Of a stretch of DNA of 36,583 nucleotides, positions 24,542 to 33,163 are shown in pieces. The translations under genes were made by a program, and so were the position numbers. The first letter of the stretch is position 1; every line of letters begins with the position of its first letter. Location: positions 1 to 36,583 of the forward strand of contig CBINHE010000041.1 of NCBI GenBank assembly GCA_966250375.1. The letters run 5' to 3'. Source of the stretch: CAMLDH01 sp966250375 (GTDB lineage Bacteria > Pseudomonadota > Gammaproteobacteria > Burkholderiales > Burkholderiaceae_D). Under the pieces are notes generated by a model, which ran no database searches, had not been told where the DNA came from, and saw nothing but the letters and a program-made list of their open reading frames with translations.

Positions 24542-26275
24542 ATGTACACCCAATTTTTCAATCTGAAACAAGCGCCGTTTTCGATTGCGCCCGATCCGCG
24601 CTATCTATTCATGAGCGAGCGCCATCGCGAAGCGTTGGCGCACTTGCTGTATGGCGTCGGCAGCGGCGGCGGCTTCGTGCTGCTGAGCGGTGAAATCGGC
24701 GCCGGCAAGACAACGATATGCCGCTGTTTTTTAGAACAGGCACCGGCCAATTGCAACGTTGCATACCTCTTCAATTCGAAACTGACGGTCACCGAATTGC
24801 TGCAATCGATCTGCGACGAATTCCGCATCAAGCGCAAACACGACGATGCCGGCAGCGCAAGCATCAAGGAATACGTTGATGCGTTGACGGTCTATCTGCT
24901 CGCTGCCCATGCCGACCGCCGGAACAATGTACTCATCATCGATGAAGCGCAGAATTTGTCGACCGAGGTGCTGGAGCAATTGCGGCTGCTGACCAATCTG
25001 GAAACCAACGAGCGCAAACTGCTGCAGATCATTCTGATCGGCCAACCCGAATTGCGCCCGATGCTGGCAGGGCCCGAGCTAATCCAGTTGGCACAGCGCG
25101 TGATTGCACGCTATCACCTCGAGCCGCTGTCCGCCGCCGAGACCGTCGACTATATCCGGTATCGCTTGTCCGTTGCCGGCGCAACGTCGACAACGCTGTT
25201 CAGGTTGCCGGTATTGAAGCAAATCCATCGGCTGACACGCGGCGTGCCGCGAAGGATCAATTTGCTGTGCGATCGCGCATTGCTGGGTGCCTATGCTGAA
25301 GGCAAACATGAAGTGGACCGCCGCATGGTCGATAAAGCGGCAGCGGAAGTATTCGGCCCGCAAAGCACCACCGCACCGATCACGATGCCGCCCTGGCACT
25401 CTGCGGTGTGGGGCGTGTTGGCGGGTGTAACGATCGCCGGTGCAGCGTTCTGGACCTTGAACAATGGCTATCAAATAAACCCCGGCCATTCGGAAATCGC
25501 TGCGTCAACTACCACCGCGCATAAGGGCCATCGATTGGAAAAGTCGATGCAAGCGCCCTCTTCCGGCATGACAGTCGCGGCTGGCGCGACGGATTCTGGT
25601 ATCGAAAAGGCGACGCCGCCGGCAACTGCCACTCCGTTGGACATGGATGATCCTTCCAACACCGACCTGCGCAATCGCAATGCCGCGATTCGGCAATTGG
25701 CGCAACTGTGGGGAATGTCGCCGCCAGGCGATGGTTTGCCATGCCTGGTTGCGCAAAAAGAGAATTTGCGTTGCTATACCGGCACCGGCATCGGCTTGGA
25801 CGAGATACGCCGGCTTGATCGTCCGGTGGTGCTGACCTTGCGCGACGACAGTGACACAGTCCACTATACGCTGCTGACCAAACTGACCAATACCAGCGCC
25901 ACGCTGCGGATTGGCGGCGCCACGCAAACCGTCAGCACTCGCGCGCTTTCCCGTATATACAAGGGTAACCTCATCATGCTATGGCGCGCGCCGTACACTT
26001 ATCGCGAATTCATCGGCCTTGGCCATCGTGGCAAAGAAGCGGACTGGATTGCCGCACAACTGGCAAAAATGGACGGCGCCAAGGGCTCGGCCGACAGCCA
26101 GGTATTCGATATGGAAATGGTCAGGAGAGTGCGTGAATTTCAACTCGGACAAGGCATGAAAGCGGATGGCGTGGCCGGCCAAAAAACTTCCATGCATTTG
26201 AATCGTGTCGCAGGCGTGGCCGAACCACACCTGCAAAACACGACGGTGACGGTACGCGGATCGTCCGGAGAATGA
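24542..26275 (+). CDS. gspA: General secretion pathway ATPase GspA (ExeA-like)
   Basis: 577 residues. The AAA+ ATPase begins MYTQFFNLKQAPFSIAPDPRYLFMS, the ExeA/GspA signature, with Walker A GEIGAGKTT (50-58) and Walker B VLIIDEAQNL (130-139). A membrane helix follows at about 287-306, then a periplasmic part with a C39-like region (QLWGMSPP... CLVAQKENLRCYTGTG) and a C-terminal peptidoglycan-binding domain (FDMEMVRRVREFQLGQGMKADGVAGQKT). With GspB it helps place the type II secretin through the cell wall. The other gsp genes are not in the window. gspB starts 4 bp after its stop. Confidence 0.93.
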   Translation: MYTQFFNLKQAPFSIAPDPRYLFMSERHREALAHLLYGVGSGGGFVLLSGEIGAGKTTICRCFLEQAPANCNVAYLFNSKLTVTELLQSICDEFRIKRKHDDAGSASIKEYVDALTVYLLAAHADRRNNVLIIDEAQNLSTEVLEQLRLLTNLETNERKLLQIILIGQPELRPMLAGPELIQLAQRVIARYHLEPLSAAETVDYIRYRLSVAGATSTTLFRLPVLKQIHRLTRGVPRRINLLCDRALLGAYAEGKHEVDRRMVDKAAAEVFGPQSTTAPITMPPWHSAVWGVLAGVTIAGAAFWTLNNGYQINPGHSEIAASTTTAHKGHRLEKSMQAPSSGMTVAAGATDSGIEKATPPATATPLDMDDPSNTDLRNRNAAIRQLAQLWGMSPPGDGLPCLVAQKENLRCYTGTGIGLDEIRRLDRPVVLTLRDDSDTVHYTLLTKLTNTSATLRIGGATQTVSTRALSRIYKGNLIMLWRAPYTYREFIGLGHRGKEADWIAAQLAKMDGAKGSADSQVFDMEMVRRVREFQLGQGMKADGVAGQKTSMHLNRVAGVAEPHLQNTTVTVRGSSGE

Positions 26276-26279
26276 TGGC

Positions 26280-26996
26280 ATGTCGTATATTCTTGAAGCA
26301 CTGAAAAAGGCGGAAGCGGAACGCACTCTCGGTGCCGTTCCCAACATTCACGCGCGGCCTCTCGTCACGACATTGTCGGCGAACAGGCTCGCGCTTTGGC
26401 AGCGACCGTGGATGTGGCTTGCGCTGATGACGTTGGTACTGACGCCGACTGTGGCGTTCTGGATCAATGCGGTGCGTACCGCGCCAGCCGCCCCTATGGA
26501 TGCCGTATTGCCGACACAAGCGGCGCCTCGCCCGGCCGCATCCATAGCGCCGATGGCGGCAGCAATACCGGCACCGCCGACGGCAGCAGCAATACCGGCA
26601 CCGCCGATAGCGGCGGCAATACCGGCACCGCCGATCGATGTGGTTGCACCGCCAAAAGCAGCCCCGCAAAAGCCGGTCAAGCACAAGACCAAGGCTGAAC
26701 CAGCCCAATCCAAAGCAAGCGTGCCGATGCCGGCGCAGCGGAAACCCTCCCCGCCGCAGGATGAGCACATGGTCGTCACGCTGCGCGAGCTGCCGGAACA
26801 TATCCAGAGAACAATCCCGCAACTCAGTATCGGTGGCTATATTTATTCAGACAACCAGGCCGATCGTTCGGTCCTGATCAACAAGCGCTTATTGCGCGAC
26901 GGCGATCAGGTTGCAGCCGATCTGATCCTGGAAAAAATGACGCCGACCGGCATAATCTTCAATTACAAGGGCTATCGCTATCGCACGTCATATTGA
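26280..26996 (+). CDS. gspB: General secretion pathway protein GspB (ExeB-like)
   Basis: 238 residues. MSYILEALKKAEAERTLGAVPNIH is the standard GspB cytoplasmic start. A membrane helix follows (about 40-62), then a Pro/Ala-rich linker with near-exact repeats of AAAIPAPP encoded by a 24-base tandem repeat (about 26556-26635). The C-terminal GspB domain (LSIGGYIYSDNQADRSVLINKRLLRDGDQV... GIIFNYKGYRYRTSY) is periplasmic and binds the secretin or peptidoglycan with GspA. GGAG overlaps the gspA stop region, consistent with coupled translation. Linker repeat number may vary between strains. Confidence 0.92.
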   Translation: MSYILEALKKAEAERTLGAVPNIHARPLVTTLSANRLALWQRPWMWLALMTLVLTPTVAFWINAVRTAPAAPMDAVLPTQAAPRPAASIAPMAAAIPAPPTAAAIPAPPIAAAIPAPPIDVVAPPKAAPQKPVKHKTKAEPAQSKASVPMPAQRKPSPPQDEHMVVTLRELPEHIQRTIPQLSIGGYIYSDNQADRSVLINKRLLRDGDQVAADLILEKMTPTGIIFNYKGYRYRTSY

Positions 26997-27172
26997 AATC
27001 GCTCCTCTGCGGGACCCTGTCACGTCCTGAGCACCACCGTCTGTTCGCCATACGCGACCAGGCGGCTGCCATGTCGGCACCGCCATCTCGCTGCGAAATT
27101 CGCCCTAGACCTCGCGCCGAAATATCAGGAAGGAGTTTGGAAGGAACGAATCGGATACGAGGCAAAGCGCTC

Positions 27173-27202
27173 CTCGCTTGTGTAGCCGGCTACACAAGCG
27201 AG
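27173..27202. repeat. 30-bp perfect palindrome in a decayed copy of the palindromic element family
   Basis: Each half reads CTCGCTTGTGTAGCC on its own strand. With its right flank (GAGAGCAACGCAACAGTATGCCC, about 27165-27225 in all) it aligns with the right half of element copy 2 (CACTAGCGAGGGGCAACGCAGCAATGCGCCC region), so it is an old relative. It lies downstream of both gspB and the large effector-like gene and might also act as a bidirectional stem. The rest of the 26997-27285 gap has no gene. Confidence 0.55.
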
Positions 27203-27285
27203 AGAGCAACGCAACAGTATGCCCACTTGCAGTCTGTTGCACTCGCCCTCCTGACTTTGCTGCTGTGGAGATATTGAACAGGCTT

Positions 27286-30255
27286 TTACGCCTCATGGAT
27301 CTTGCTTAGTGCTTCAAAATGGGCAAGACCGCCTCGCCCATACAAAATCGGAACTCGGTGGTTTCCGTTGTCCATCTCGATTTCGGCAATAGGCGCCGCA
27401 GGGCGACCATCTAATTGTGGGTACACAATCACCGGCGCCAAGCTAATACCCCTCCTCTCATTGATTTCTTCCACAAGGAACTCCATCTCGTTACTGTAAG
27501 CCCTTAACAGGTCTGCCACTCCAACATTCGGAAAGCGTTTCACTAATTCATTTCGGAAATATTGAGTCTCCTGTTCATGCTCCTCTTCGTAACGCCCTGT
27601 AGCATGTTGCAAGAGAGAGGCAATCAGGCAGTTCATACCTTTACCATTGTTTGTCGCAATTCCAATATTGTTCTCCTCGAGCCACGTTTCAGTGGCCGAA
27701 GAATATTGCGCAAAGTCCTCGAGTAACCGGGCTTGGGCCGTTCCTGTCAATAAGGCTGATAAGTAAGAAGGCGGGTTCCCCTCTGAAGCAACAGCTGAAA
27801 GAATATTATCCATAGCGCTCATACCTTTCAAATACCTCAGACCAGTGTCATCCGTCTCGGAGTCGCTCCACCGCGCGTCCGAGTAGTCTTCCTCGAAGTC
27901 CGACCGTGTGCTCCAATAACCTTCATCCTCTCCATTCGAGGGGAATTGTTTCAATATTGCATCTGCTTGATCGATCAATTCCTTAGACTCGGCTACCTGC
28001 TCTCTGGCACGCTGGCGAGCACGTTTCGTCTTCAACCCATCCAGCAGCAGTTGCGGCCCGCTGAACATGCTGCCAGGAATCGCCTTTATCACACGCCAAG
28101 TGCGCTTCGCCAGCGAAACATGCTCCCTATAGCAAGCGGCGCTCTCTCTTAAATCGATGAGAATCGGCTTGCCGTCTTTGCCCATGATGTCGTTCACCAT
28201 CCAATCTGCTTCGATTTTCTCCGCTTGATTTTTCATCTCCTCCCATTTCTTGAGAGTTTTCGCCGTTTTCTGTTGCTGTTTCGATCCCGGCAATACGACA
28301 TCTTGTTCTTTGGCATAGGCTTTCTCGATTTTTTTCTTTTGATTTTTCGACAGCAATCCCTTTTTCAGCGCATCGTCCAGTTGCTCTTGCGTCGTGCCGG
28401 ACTTCCCCCCCTTTTTTATCCAGGTTGGGACCGCCAATTGTTTACGATCAACCACATCTTTATAGTCTCGCGCAGGAATGACTGTTATGCCCGCATTCAA
28501 TCCGGAGAATACTTGGCCGCCAAGCATTGCCACTGCCGCCCCTTCTGTAGCGCTATCATGCGGCGCATCTCCTTCCAATGAATTCAACCCATGCTCGACA
28601 AACTTGGAGCCATATTCAGCGCCCAGTATGTCGCCGAGAATGGCGACCTCACCTACCGACGACAACATCTGAAAATTATTGCTGACACGCTGGAGCGTCT
28701 GCGCCCAAAACTCACCGACCTTGTTGTTACAACGGGCACTGGTTCCTTCTTTAACAAAATACCAAGAGCTGGTCAGCGCTTTTCCGATCGGGCCATCAAG
28801 GTCGATCTGGTCCGTTTCCCGTCGCTCAAAATGCCCAATTTCTTTTTTTAATTTTTTGATTCTTTCTTCGATCTCAGCGCATTTTTTTTCTTTCTCCTTC
28901 AGGTGATGTCTCCTCACCCCCTCAGGAAGGAACCTTGCCCCCGGTGTCAGCTTGTCAGGTACGAACTTGATGGTGAATTTATCTTCTTCAATTTCACTGG
29001 TCAGTTTTCGCTGCGTGTACATTAATTCCGCAAGCTTATGTTGATAAATTTCCCGCGTTACCCCCAAAATTGCCTGCGGCTGTTCTTCATAAAATTTACT
29101 TGCAGTTGTGATGTCGATATCGTTCTCTTCGATTTCACTCAACGGTTTATTGCGGCTTTCTTCTTTAAGAAGAGACGAAATATCCACCTTTTTTGTTGCC
29201 GTACGCAGTGTATAGCTCTTGTCCTTCATATAATCGAAGGCTCCTGCGACAACCTGGAGCGGCACAGTGGCAGCTTGCACTGCGATTCCCGCCACAGGTA
29301 CTGTTGGATAGAGAGGCGCTGCAACGGAGCCGGCAATCACGGAGACACCCCCACTCCCTCGTTTTCCAAAATATTGACGCTTAAATGCTGCGAATCGGTA
29401 GGTGTACTTTTTATTCGCCTCATCTATCTTGTTTTTCTCTTGCTCGGTTTTATCTCTCAACGCCTTAAGCGCTGCGCTATCCTCATCCGAAGCATTCTTC
29501 GCCGATGCGGTAGCAATAGCATTGCGCAATGCGGCATTGTTCGTCCGAAGCAGTGCCTTTACATCCTTAAACTCTTTGCGCACATCCTTCAAGCCAGGTG
29601 CATTCTGTACAGTAGGGGGGAGCTTCGGCTTACCGCCGTCGTTCAGTTGAACCTGCCATATCTCCGAGGCAATCCGCCCCCATCCTGCTATAGGCGCTTG
29701 AACGCCATAACCTGGCCCTTGATGAAACAGGGTTTTACCAAGCGACGTATGCATCTGCAGCCCCCCTGCCCCTCCAACCAGACTAAGCACACGTCCGGTC
29801 ACCGTATGCAACCCCTCAACGCTGGCCGCCTTGCGCCATCCTGATTTTTCCTTTTTCAACCGGGGGTCGCGGCCAAGCACGCCCTCGATAAATTTTTTCT
29901 GTGCCTCGTTCACTTTGGATGTTTTGGTGTCCTTTTTCGGACCGATATGCAATTTTTGCTTGATTTTCGTCATGGCCGATGTCTTCGGCAGCGCTTCTGC
30001 CTCTACCCGCAATTTCAAATAATCCAAAGTCGCGGCGGCGTTTCCCTTTCTATCTTTAGCCTTTTTTTCCCCCTCAAAAAGCCGCGATATTTTTTCTCTT
30101 TTTACTGCCTCTTTCTGTTCTTTTTTTGCGTCGACCGCTACATTGCCTTTTGCCGACTTCGCAGATGCGAAAGGAATAAAGCAGGCAAAGCCCCCAGACA
30201 AGCGATTACTTCTCAATCTCATTCTCCTATAACCAAGCACAGAGGCCTGATCCAT
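27286..30255 (-). CDS. Large lysine-rich protein with C-terminal OTU-like cysteine protease signature (candidate effector)
   Basis: 989 residues. I recognise no full-length family. The first 300 residues are Lys/Arg/Glu-rich and helical; 302-340 is a hydrophobic, Gly/Ala/Val-rich stretch that could sit in a membrane; about 410-490 and 610-690 look like coiled coils. The last 120 residues contain GKGMNCLIASLLQ (Cys876) and, near the end, VPILYGRGGLAHFEAL (His979). This matches the spacing and sequence style of OTU/papain-like proteases (a GxxCLxxSLL nucleophile helix and a late strand ending in H-aromatic-x-x-L). Composition is AT-richer than the surroundings, and decayed repeats bracket it. 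A translocated deubiquitinase-type effector or toxin is the guess. The start is uncertain: 30255, ATG 30222 or TTG 30216 after AGGAG. Confidence 0.7.
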   Translation of the reverse strand: MDQASVLGYRRMRLRSNRLSGGFACFIPFASAKSAKGNVAVDAKKEQKEAVKREKISRLFEGEKKAKDRKGNAAATLDYLKLRVEAEALPKTSAMTKIKQKLHIGPKKDTKTSKVNEAQKKFIEGVLGRDPRLKKEKSGWRKAASVEGLHTVTGRVLSLVGGAGGLQMHTSLGKTLFHQGPGYGVQAPIAGWGRIASEIWQVQLNDGGKPKLPPTVQNAPGLKDVRKEFKDVKALLRTNNAALRNAIATASAKNASDEDSAALKALRDKTEQEKNKIDEANKKYTYRFAAFKRQYFGKRGSGGVSVIAGSVAAPLYPTVPVAGIAVQAATVPLQVVAGAFDYMKDKSYTLRTATKKVDISSLLKEESRNKPLSEIEENDIDITTASKFYEEQPQAILGVTREIYQHKLAELMYTQRKLTSEIEEDKFTIKFVPDKLTPGARFLPEGVRRHHLKEKEKKCAEIEERIKKLKKEIGHFERRETDQIDLDGPIGKALTSSWYFVKEGTSARCNNKVGEFWAQTLQRVSNNFQMLSSVGEVAILGDILGAEYGSKFVEHGLNSLEGDAPHDSATEGAAVAMLGGQVFSGLNAGITVIPARDYKDVVDRKQLAVPTWIKKGGKSGTTQEQLDDALKKGLLSKNQKKKIEKAYAKEQDVVLPGSKQQQKTAKTLKKWEEMKNQAEKIEADWMVNDIMGKDGKPILIDLRESAACYREHVSLAKRTWRVIKAIPGSMFSGPQLLLDGLKTKRARQRAREQVAESKELIDQADAILKQFPSNGEDEGYWSTRSDFEEDYSDARWSDSETDDTGLRYLKGMSAMDNILSAVASEGNPPSYLSALLTGTAQARLLEDFAQYSSATETWLEENNIGIATNNGKGMNCLIASLLQHATGRYEEEHEQETQYFRNELVKRFPNVGVADLLRAYSNEMEFLVEEINERRGISLAPVIVYPQLDGRPAAPIAEIEMDNGNHRVPILYGRGGLAHFEALSKIHEA

Positions 30256-30310
30256 TTCAAAACAACACTCTTAAATCCAATTGGGAGCCGCGACGAAATA
30301 ACCTCGTCTC

Positions 30311-30351
30311 ATTTTGAATGCCTCCCTCTCTGGACTGGAGGCATTCAAAAT
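30311..30351. terminator. Perfect 15-bp hairpin upstream of the large effector-like gene
   Basis: ATTTTGAATGCCTCC (30311-30325) and GGAGGCATTCAAAAT (30337-30351) are exact inverted copies around an 11-base loop, 56 bp before the gene start. On the plus strand TTT follows, but there is no long T-run. It may be a terminator insulating the gene, an operator, or a leader hairpin. Confidence 0.4.
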
Positions 30352-30444
30352 TTATGCAACCTTGATGAGTGAGGAAAATGCGTGATTGGTTTCAGAATAT
30401 TTCCGCATATGCAATGCACTTTTTTGTTGGATATCAAGCAGTAC

Positions 30445-30752
30445 CCAGTGAATAGGCGCTTTGGCGGTTGTGGCGGAATGCAATGCAAGGCGGTGAAGCG
30501 GGGAGGGTCGTGGGGCAGTGCGTCCGGTAAGGTCAGCAAAGTTACCTTAACTTATTGTTGCGCGAGTCCTTACACCAGCCCTCACCAATGACGTAGCATG
30601 AAATCGCGTCTTTTTCCGTCTGACTGTTTCGGTGTGCCAGGATTGGTATTAATGCCGTAGGTATGCTCATTGTTTGGGGGGGCAGTACCAGGCGCGAGGA
30701 GCGCCGAGGAGGAGTCACACAAGCGAGGGGAGCAACAACGCAATGCGCGCCA
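30445..30752. repeat. Decayed copy of the palindromic element
   Basis: About 30455-30490 (GGCGGTTGTGGCGGAATGCA, then ATGCAAGG) aligns with the left arm of copy 2 (CGCTGGCGGGATGCAGTGCAAGG region). About 30712-30752 (GTCACACAAGCGAGGGGAGC, then AACAACGCAATGCGCGCC) aligns with its right arm. The total span is close to the 300 bp of copy 2. The centre is not alignable by eye. The 785-bp gap 30256-31040 holds no gene I can support. Confidence 0.55.
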
Positions 30753-30868
30753 AAGAGGCCTGGAGCACTTCTTATATCCAAGGGTATTTACACATCTTTG
30801 CAAAGAGCACAAGAAAGCGCCCTCTCTCGCACGAGCTGAGCTTTACCCACAAGTTTGCGAGCGCGCTC

Positions 30869-30975
30869 GTCTCCCGCCTGCGGGAGACGGATTGGAGATA
30901 TGAGGGTGATCGCAAGAGGAGCGGCCTTGACAGTCACTCTCCCTTGCAGGGCGCGCACAGGCTTGCAAGCCTGTG
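30869..30975. repeat. Hairpin cluster related to the palindromic element core
   Basis: GTCTCCCGC-CT-GCGGGAGAC lies at 30869-30888 and the perfect palindrome CACAGGCTTGCAAGCCTGTG at 30956-30975. The latter is followed by CCGCTACGCAGGTGG. That tail and the CTTGCAAG centre match the palindrome-plus-CGTTACGC(G/A)GG units inside element copy 2, although the stems differ in sequence. Confidence 0.5.
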
Positions 30976-31040
30976 CCGCTACGCAGGTGGAAAAAAGGAG
31001 TGCGGCCTGTTCGTGAACGGATTTGCGTTAGGAGCGTGGC

Positions 31041-31466
31041 TTAGGCGATGGACAGACGCACATCAATGTTTCCCCGTGTCGCGTTCGAGTACGGGCAAAC
31101 GATGTGAGCCTTATCGACCAAGGTTTGAGCCGCTTCACGCGCCATGCCAGGCAGCGAAATCTTCAGATCGACCTCGATACCAAAACCGTTGGGAATGGCA
31201 CCAATGCCCACGCTGCCCTCGATGGACACGTCAGCAGGCATAGCGATCTTGTCGCGTGCGGCAACAAACTTCATCGCGCCCAGAAAGCAGGCGCTGTAAC
31301 CCGCAGCAAACAACTGCTCGGGATTGGTGCCTTCGCCGCCCGCGCCGCCAAGTGCCTTCGGCGTGGTTAGTTTCAGATCGAGATTGCCTTCAGGCACAAT
31401 AGCTCGGCCATCGCGACCGCCAGTGGCTTTGGCATGGGCACGGTAAAGAACTTGTTCAATCGACAT
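31041..31466 (-). CDS. ohr: Organic hydroperoxide resistance protein
   Basis: 141 residues from ATG 31466, with TTGGAGTCCAACC upstream. Ohr reduces organic peroxides with two reactive cysteines, here Cys60 (AAGYSACFLGA) and Cys124 (AHIVCPYSNATRG). The conserved Arg18 and Glu50 that position the active thiolate are also present. The N-terminal VLYRAHAKATGGRDG and the tail NIDVRLSIA are standard for the Ohr branch of the OsmC family. It acts in the cytoplasm, recycled by lipoylated proteins in studied species. It lies downstream of ohrR on the same strand, separated by 145 bp that carry a paired operator. Confidence 0.96.
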   Translation of the reverse strand: MSIEQVLYRAHAKATGGRDGRAIVPEGNLDLKLTTPKALGGAGGEGTNPEQLFAAGYSACFLGAMKFVAARDKIAMPADVSIEGSVGIGAIPNGFGIEVDLKISLPGMAREAAQTLVDKAHIVCPYSNATRGNIDVRLSIA

Positions 31467-31540
31467 GGTTGGACTCCAATAAAAAAGTTGAAAAAATCGC
31501 GGCGACTTGAAGCTTCTGTTGAGAGGCCACGACAGCATAA

Positions 31541-31567
31541 ATAGCAAGCTATCAAATAGCGCACTAT
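31541..31567. promoter_or_regulatory. Paired OhrR-type operator upstream of ohr
   Basis: ATAGCAAGCTAT (31541-31552) and ATAGCGCACTAT (31556-31567) are two imperfect palindromes with starts 15 bp apart. The same layout recurs before ohrR. The site probably binds OhrR and is released when the regulator is oxidised. Confidence 0.7.
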
Positions 31568-31611
31568 ATATTCAGTAAGAAATGGGCACCATGCCGCATA
31601 ACTGGTGCGCA

Positions 31612-32079
31612 TCAGGCATTCTTGAACAGCCTTTCCCGTAGCAGAAGCAGGTGATCACGAAGCGAGGCCAGTTCGTCTGGCGTGCATTCGGTGGCACAGA
31701 AAACACTATTGGGCACAGCCTTGGCACGTTGCTCGAGTTCGCGCCCCTTCTGAGTGAGACTTATGATCACCTGCCGCTCATCGGTCTTGGCGCGAACACG
31801 TTCCAGCACACCCAGCGTTTCCATGCGCTTGAGAAGCGGTGTCAGGGTCGCCGAATCCAGAAAAAGGCGCTCGCCGATCTCGGACACTGTCAGCGAATCG
31901 CACTCCCATAACACAATCAGCACAAGGTATTGCGGGTAGGTCACCCCCAGTTCGCGCAATAACTTGCGATAAACCTTGTTCATTCCCAGCATTGTCGAGT
32001 ACAGCGCGAAGCACAGTTGCTCACTCAGCAGTAGCGATGCGGTGGGCGTACTTGGCAAGATGTGATTTTGTGTAGGCAT
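31612..32079 (-). CDS. ohrR: MarR-family organic peroxide sensor/repressor
   Basis: 155 residues. A winged-helix MarR fold with MNKVYRKLLRELGVTYPQYLVLIVLWE and the recognition region LTVSEIGERLFLDSATLTPLLKRMETLGVLER. The peroxide-sensing cysteine is Cys23 (SEQLCFALYSTML). A second cysteine, Cys128 (NSVFCATECT), sits where two-cysteine OhrR of Xanthomonas has its resolving residue, so oxidation probably forms a disulfide. It represses ohr and, given a matching operator before its own gene, also itself. Confidence 0.94.
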   Translation of the reverse strand: MPTQNHILPSTPTASLLLSEQLCFALYSTMLGMNKVYRKLLRELGVTYPQYLVLIVLWECDSLTVSEIGERLFLDSATLTPLLKRMETLGVLERVRAKTDERQVIISLTQKGRELEQRAKAVPNSVFCATECTPDELASLRDHLLLLRERLFKNA

Positions 32080-32092
32080 GATTAGATAATAG

Positions 32093-32119
32093 ATAGCTCG
32101 CTATATAATTGCAAGCTAT
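32093..32119. promoter_or_regulatory. Paired OhrR-type operator upstream of ohrR
   Basis: ATAGCTCGCTAT (32093-32104, a perfect palindrome) and ATTGCAAGCTAT (32108-32119) repeat the 15-bp spacing seen before ohr. It lies 14 bp upstream of the ohrR start, so it fits autorepression. Confidence 0.7.
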
Positions 32120-32200
32120 TTATTGTAAATACATGAAAATCTAGTAGTCCCCCTCCCTCATGGACCGCAATCCAAGGCAACTCCCTACTGGGATAGGCTC

Positions 32201-33163
32201 TTAGTAATTCCCCTGCTTGGCGTAGGAAGGACATCCGTTTTTCCCCCATTTACCCTTGCAGATTCGCCATTTGCATGCTTCACGTGCAAACAGGCCGGCA
32301 ATGTTGTTGCATCGGGCCATCGGTAAGCATTGCGCGGCTTGCTTGCAACGTAGAGCGGCCGCTCTAGCTTCGCGCCTGCCCTCCTGCTGACGCGCTCTTG
32401 CCAATTTCTGCGCTAAGGATCTCCTTCGTTCAGTCTTTTTTTTTAATTCGTTTTCTGCTTGCTGCTTGAGACGATCGATTTCCTTGCTTCTCGCAAGTTT
32501 CGCTGAAGCGCCTTGCCGCTGCACTGACTTGATCGGCTTGCGCGGACTGGCCTGAGGCGCCGCATTGTTCGGCACGTCGCCGGTCGTCGTCATCGCCGCC
32601 TTTTCCTGCGGTTGCTTCGGTGGCGCAACGTGATGTGCCACCGAAGCAGCGTTTTCCGCATTGCCATTGATGCCTGATTTTGGGTTCGCTTCCTGCAAGT
32701 CGTGCGGTTTTGGTTTAATCGCGATATCGGCCGTCAAATTGGGCGGAACGCCGTCATACGGCAATTCACCGGCGCTGATGCCGAAAGACTGCCGCGCAGC
32801 ATGCGGTGTTTGCAACGGCTTCACAAGCCCCCCGTCGGGCGGCTGTCCCGATTTTCGCTTGGCTGCCAGCGCGCGAACAATGGCATGATCATTCATCCAC
32901 CATGCGCCGAACAAGCCGACGCCGATGGCGAAGGCAAAGCAACTTACAACGAAGATCACGCGCGAAGACAGGGTGGCAAACAGCGATCCCGCTTTGCTGG
33001 TGGAAATCGATGGTCTTCCAAATGCATCGGACGCGGAATGCACGTACGGCGGCGACGCCTCGTCTTCCGGTCGGTTCACGTCAAGGAGTGGCTTGCCACA
33101 CGCAATGCAGACCCTTGTCGGGTCAAAATTTTCAGTCCTGCAATATTGGCAAATTATTTCCAT
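32201..33163 (-). CDS. Zinc-ribbon membrane protein of unknown function
   Basis: 320 residues. An N-terminal zinc ribbon (C5, C8, C19, C22 in IICQYCRTENFDPTRVCIACGK) is followed by one membrane helix (about 70-92, VIFVVSCFAFAIGVGLFGAWW). A long Pro/Lys/Gln-rich linker contains a coiled-coil-like KLARSKEIDRLKQQAENELKKKTE. The C-terminal domain has six cysteines (CKQAAQCLPMARCNN... EACKWRICKGKWGKNGCPSY), presumably periplasmic. I know no function for this architecture. The name would be hypothetical protein; it is a single gene. Confidence 0.7.
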   Translation of the reverse strand: MEIICQYCRTENFDPTRVCIACGKPLLDVNRPEDEASPPYVHSASDAFGRPSISTSKAGSLFATLSSRVIFVVSCFAFAIGVGLFGAWWMNDHAIVRALAAKRKSGQPPDGGLVKPLQTPHAARQSFGISAGELPYDGVPPNLTADIAIKPKPHDLQEANPKSGINGNAENAASVAHHVAPPKQPQEKAAMTTTGDVPNNAAPQASPRKPIKSVQRQGASAKLARSKEIDRLKQQAENELKKKTERRRSLAQKLARARQQEGRREARAAALRCKQAAQCLPMARCNNIAGLFAREACKWRICKGKWGKNGCPSYAKQGNY

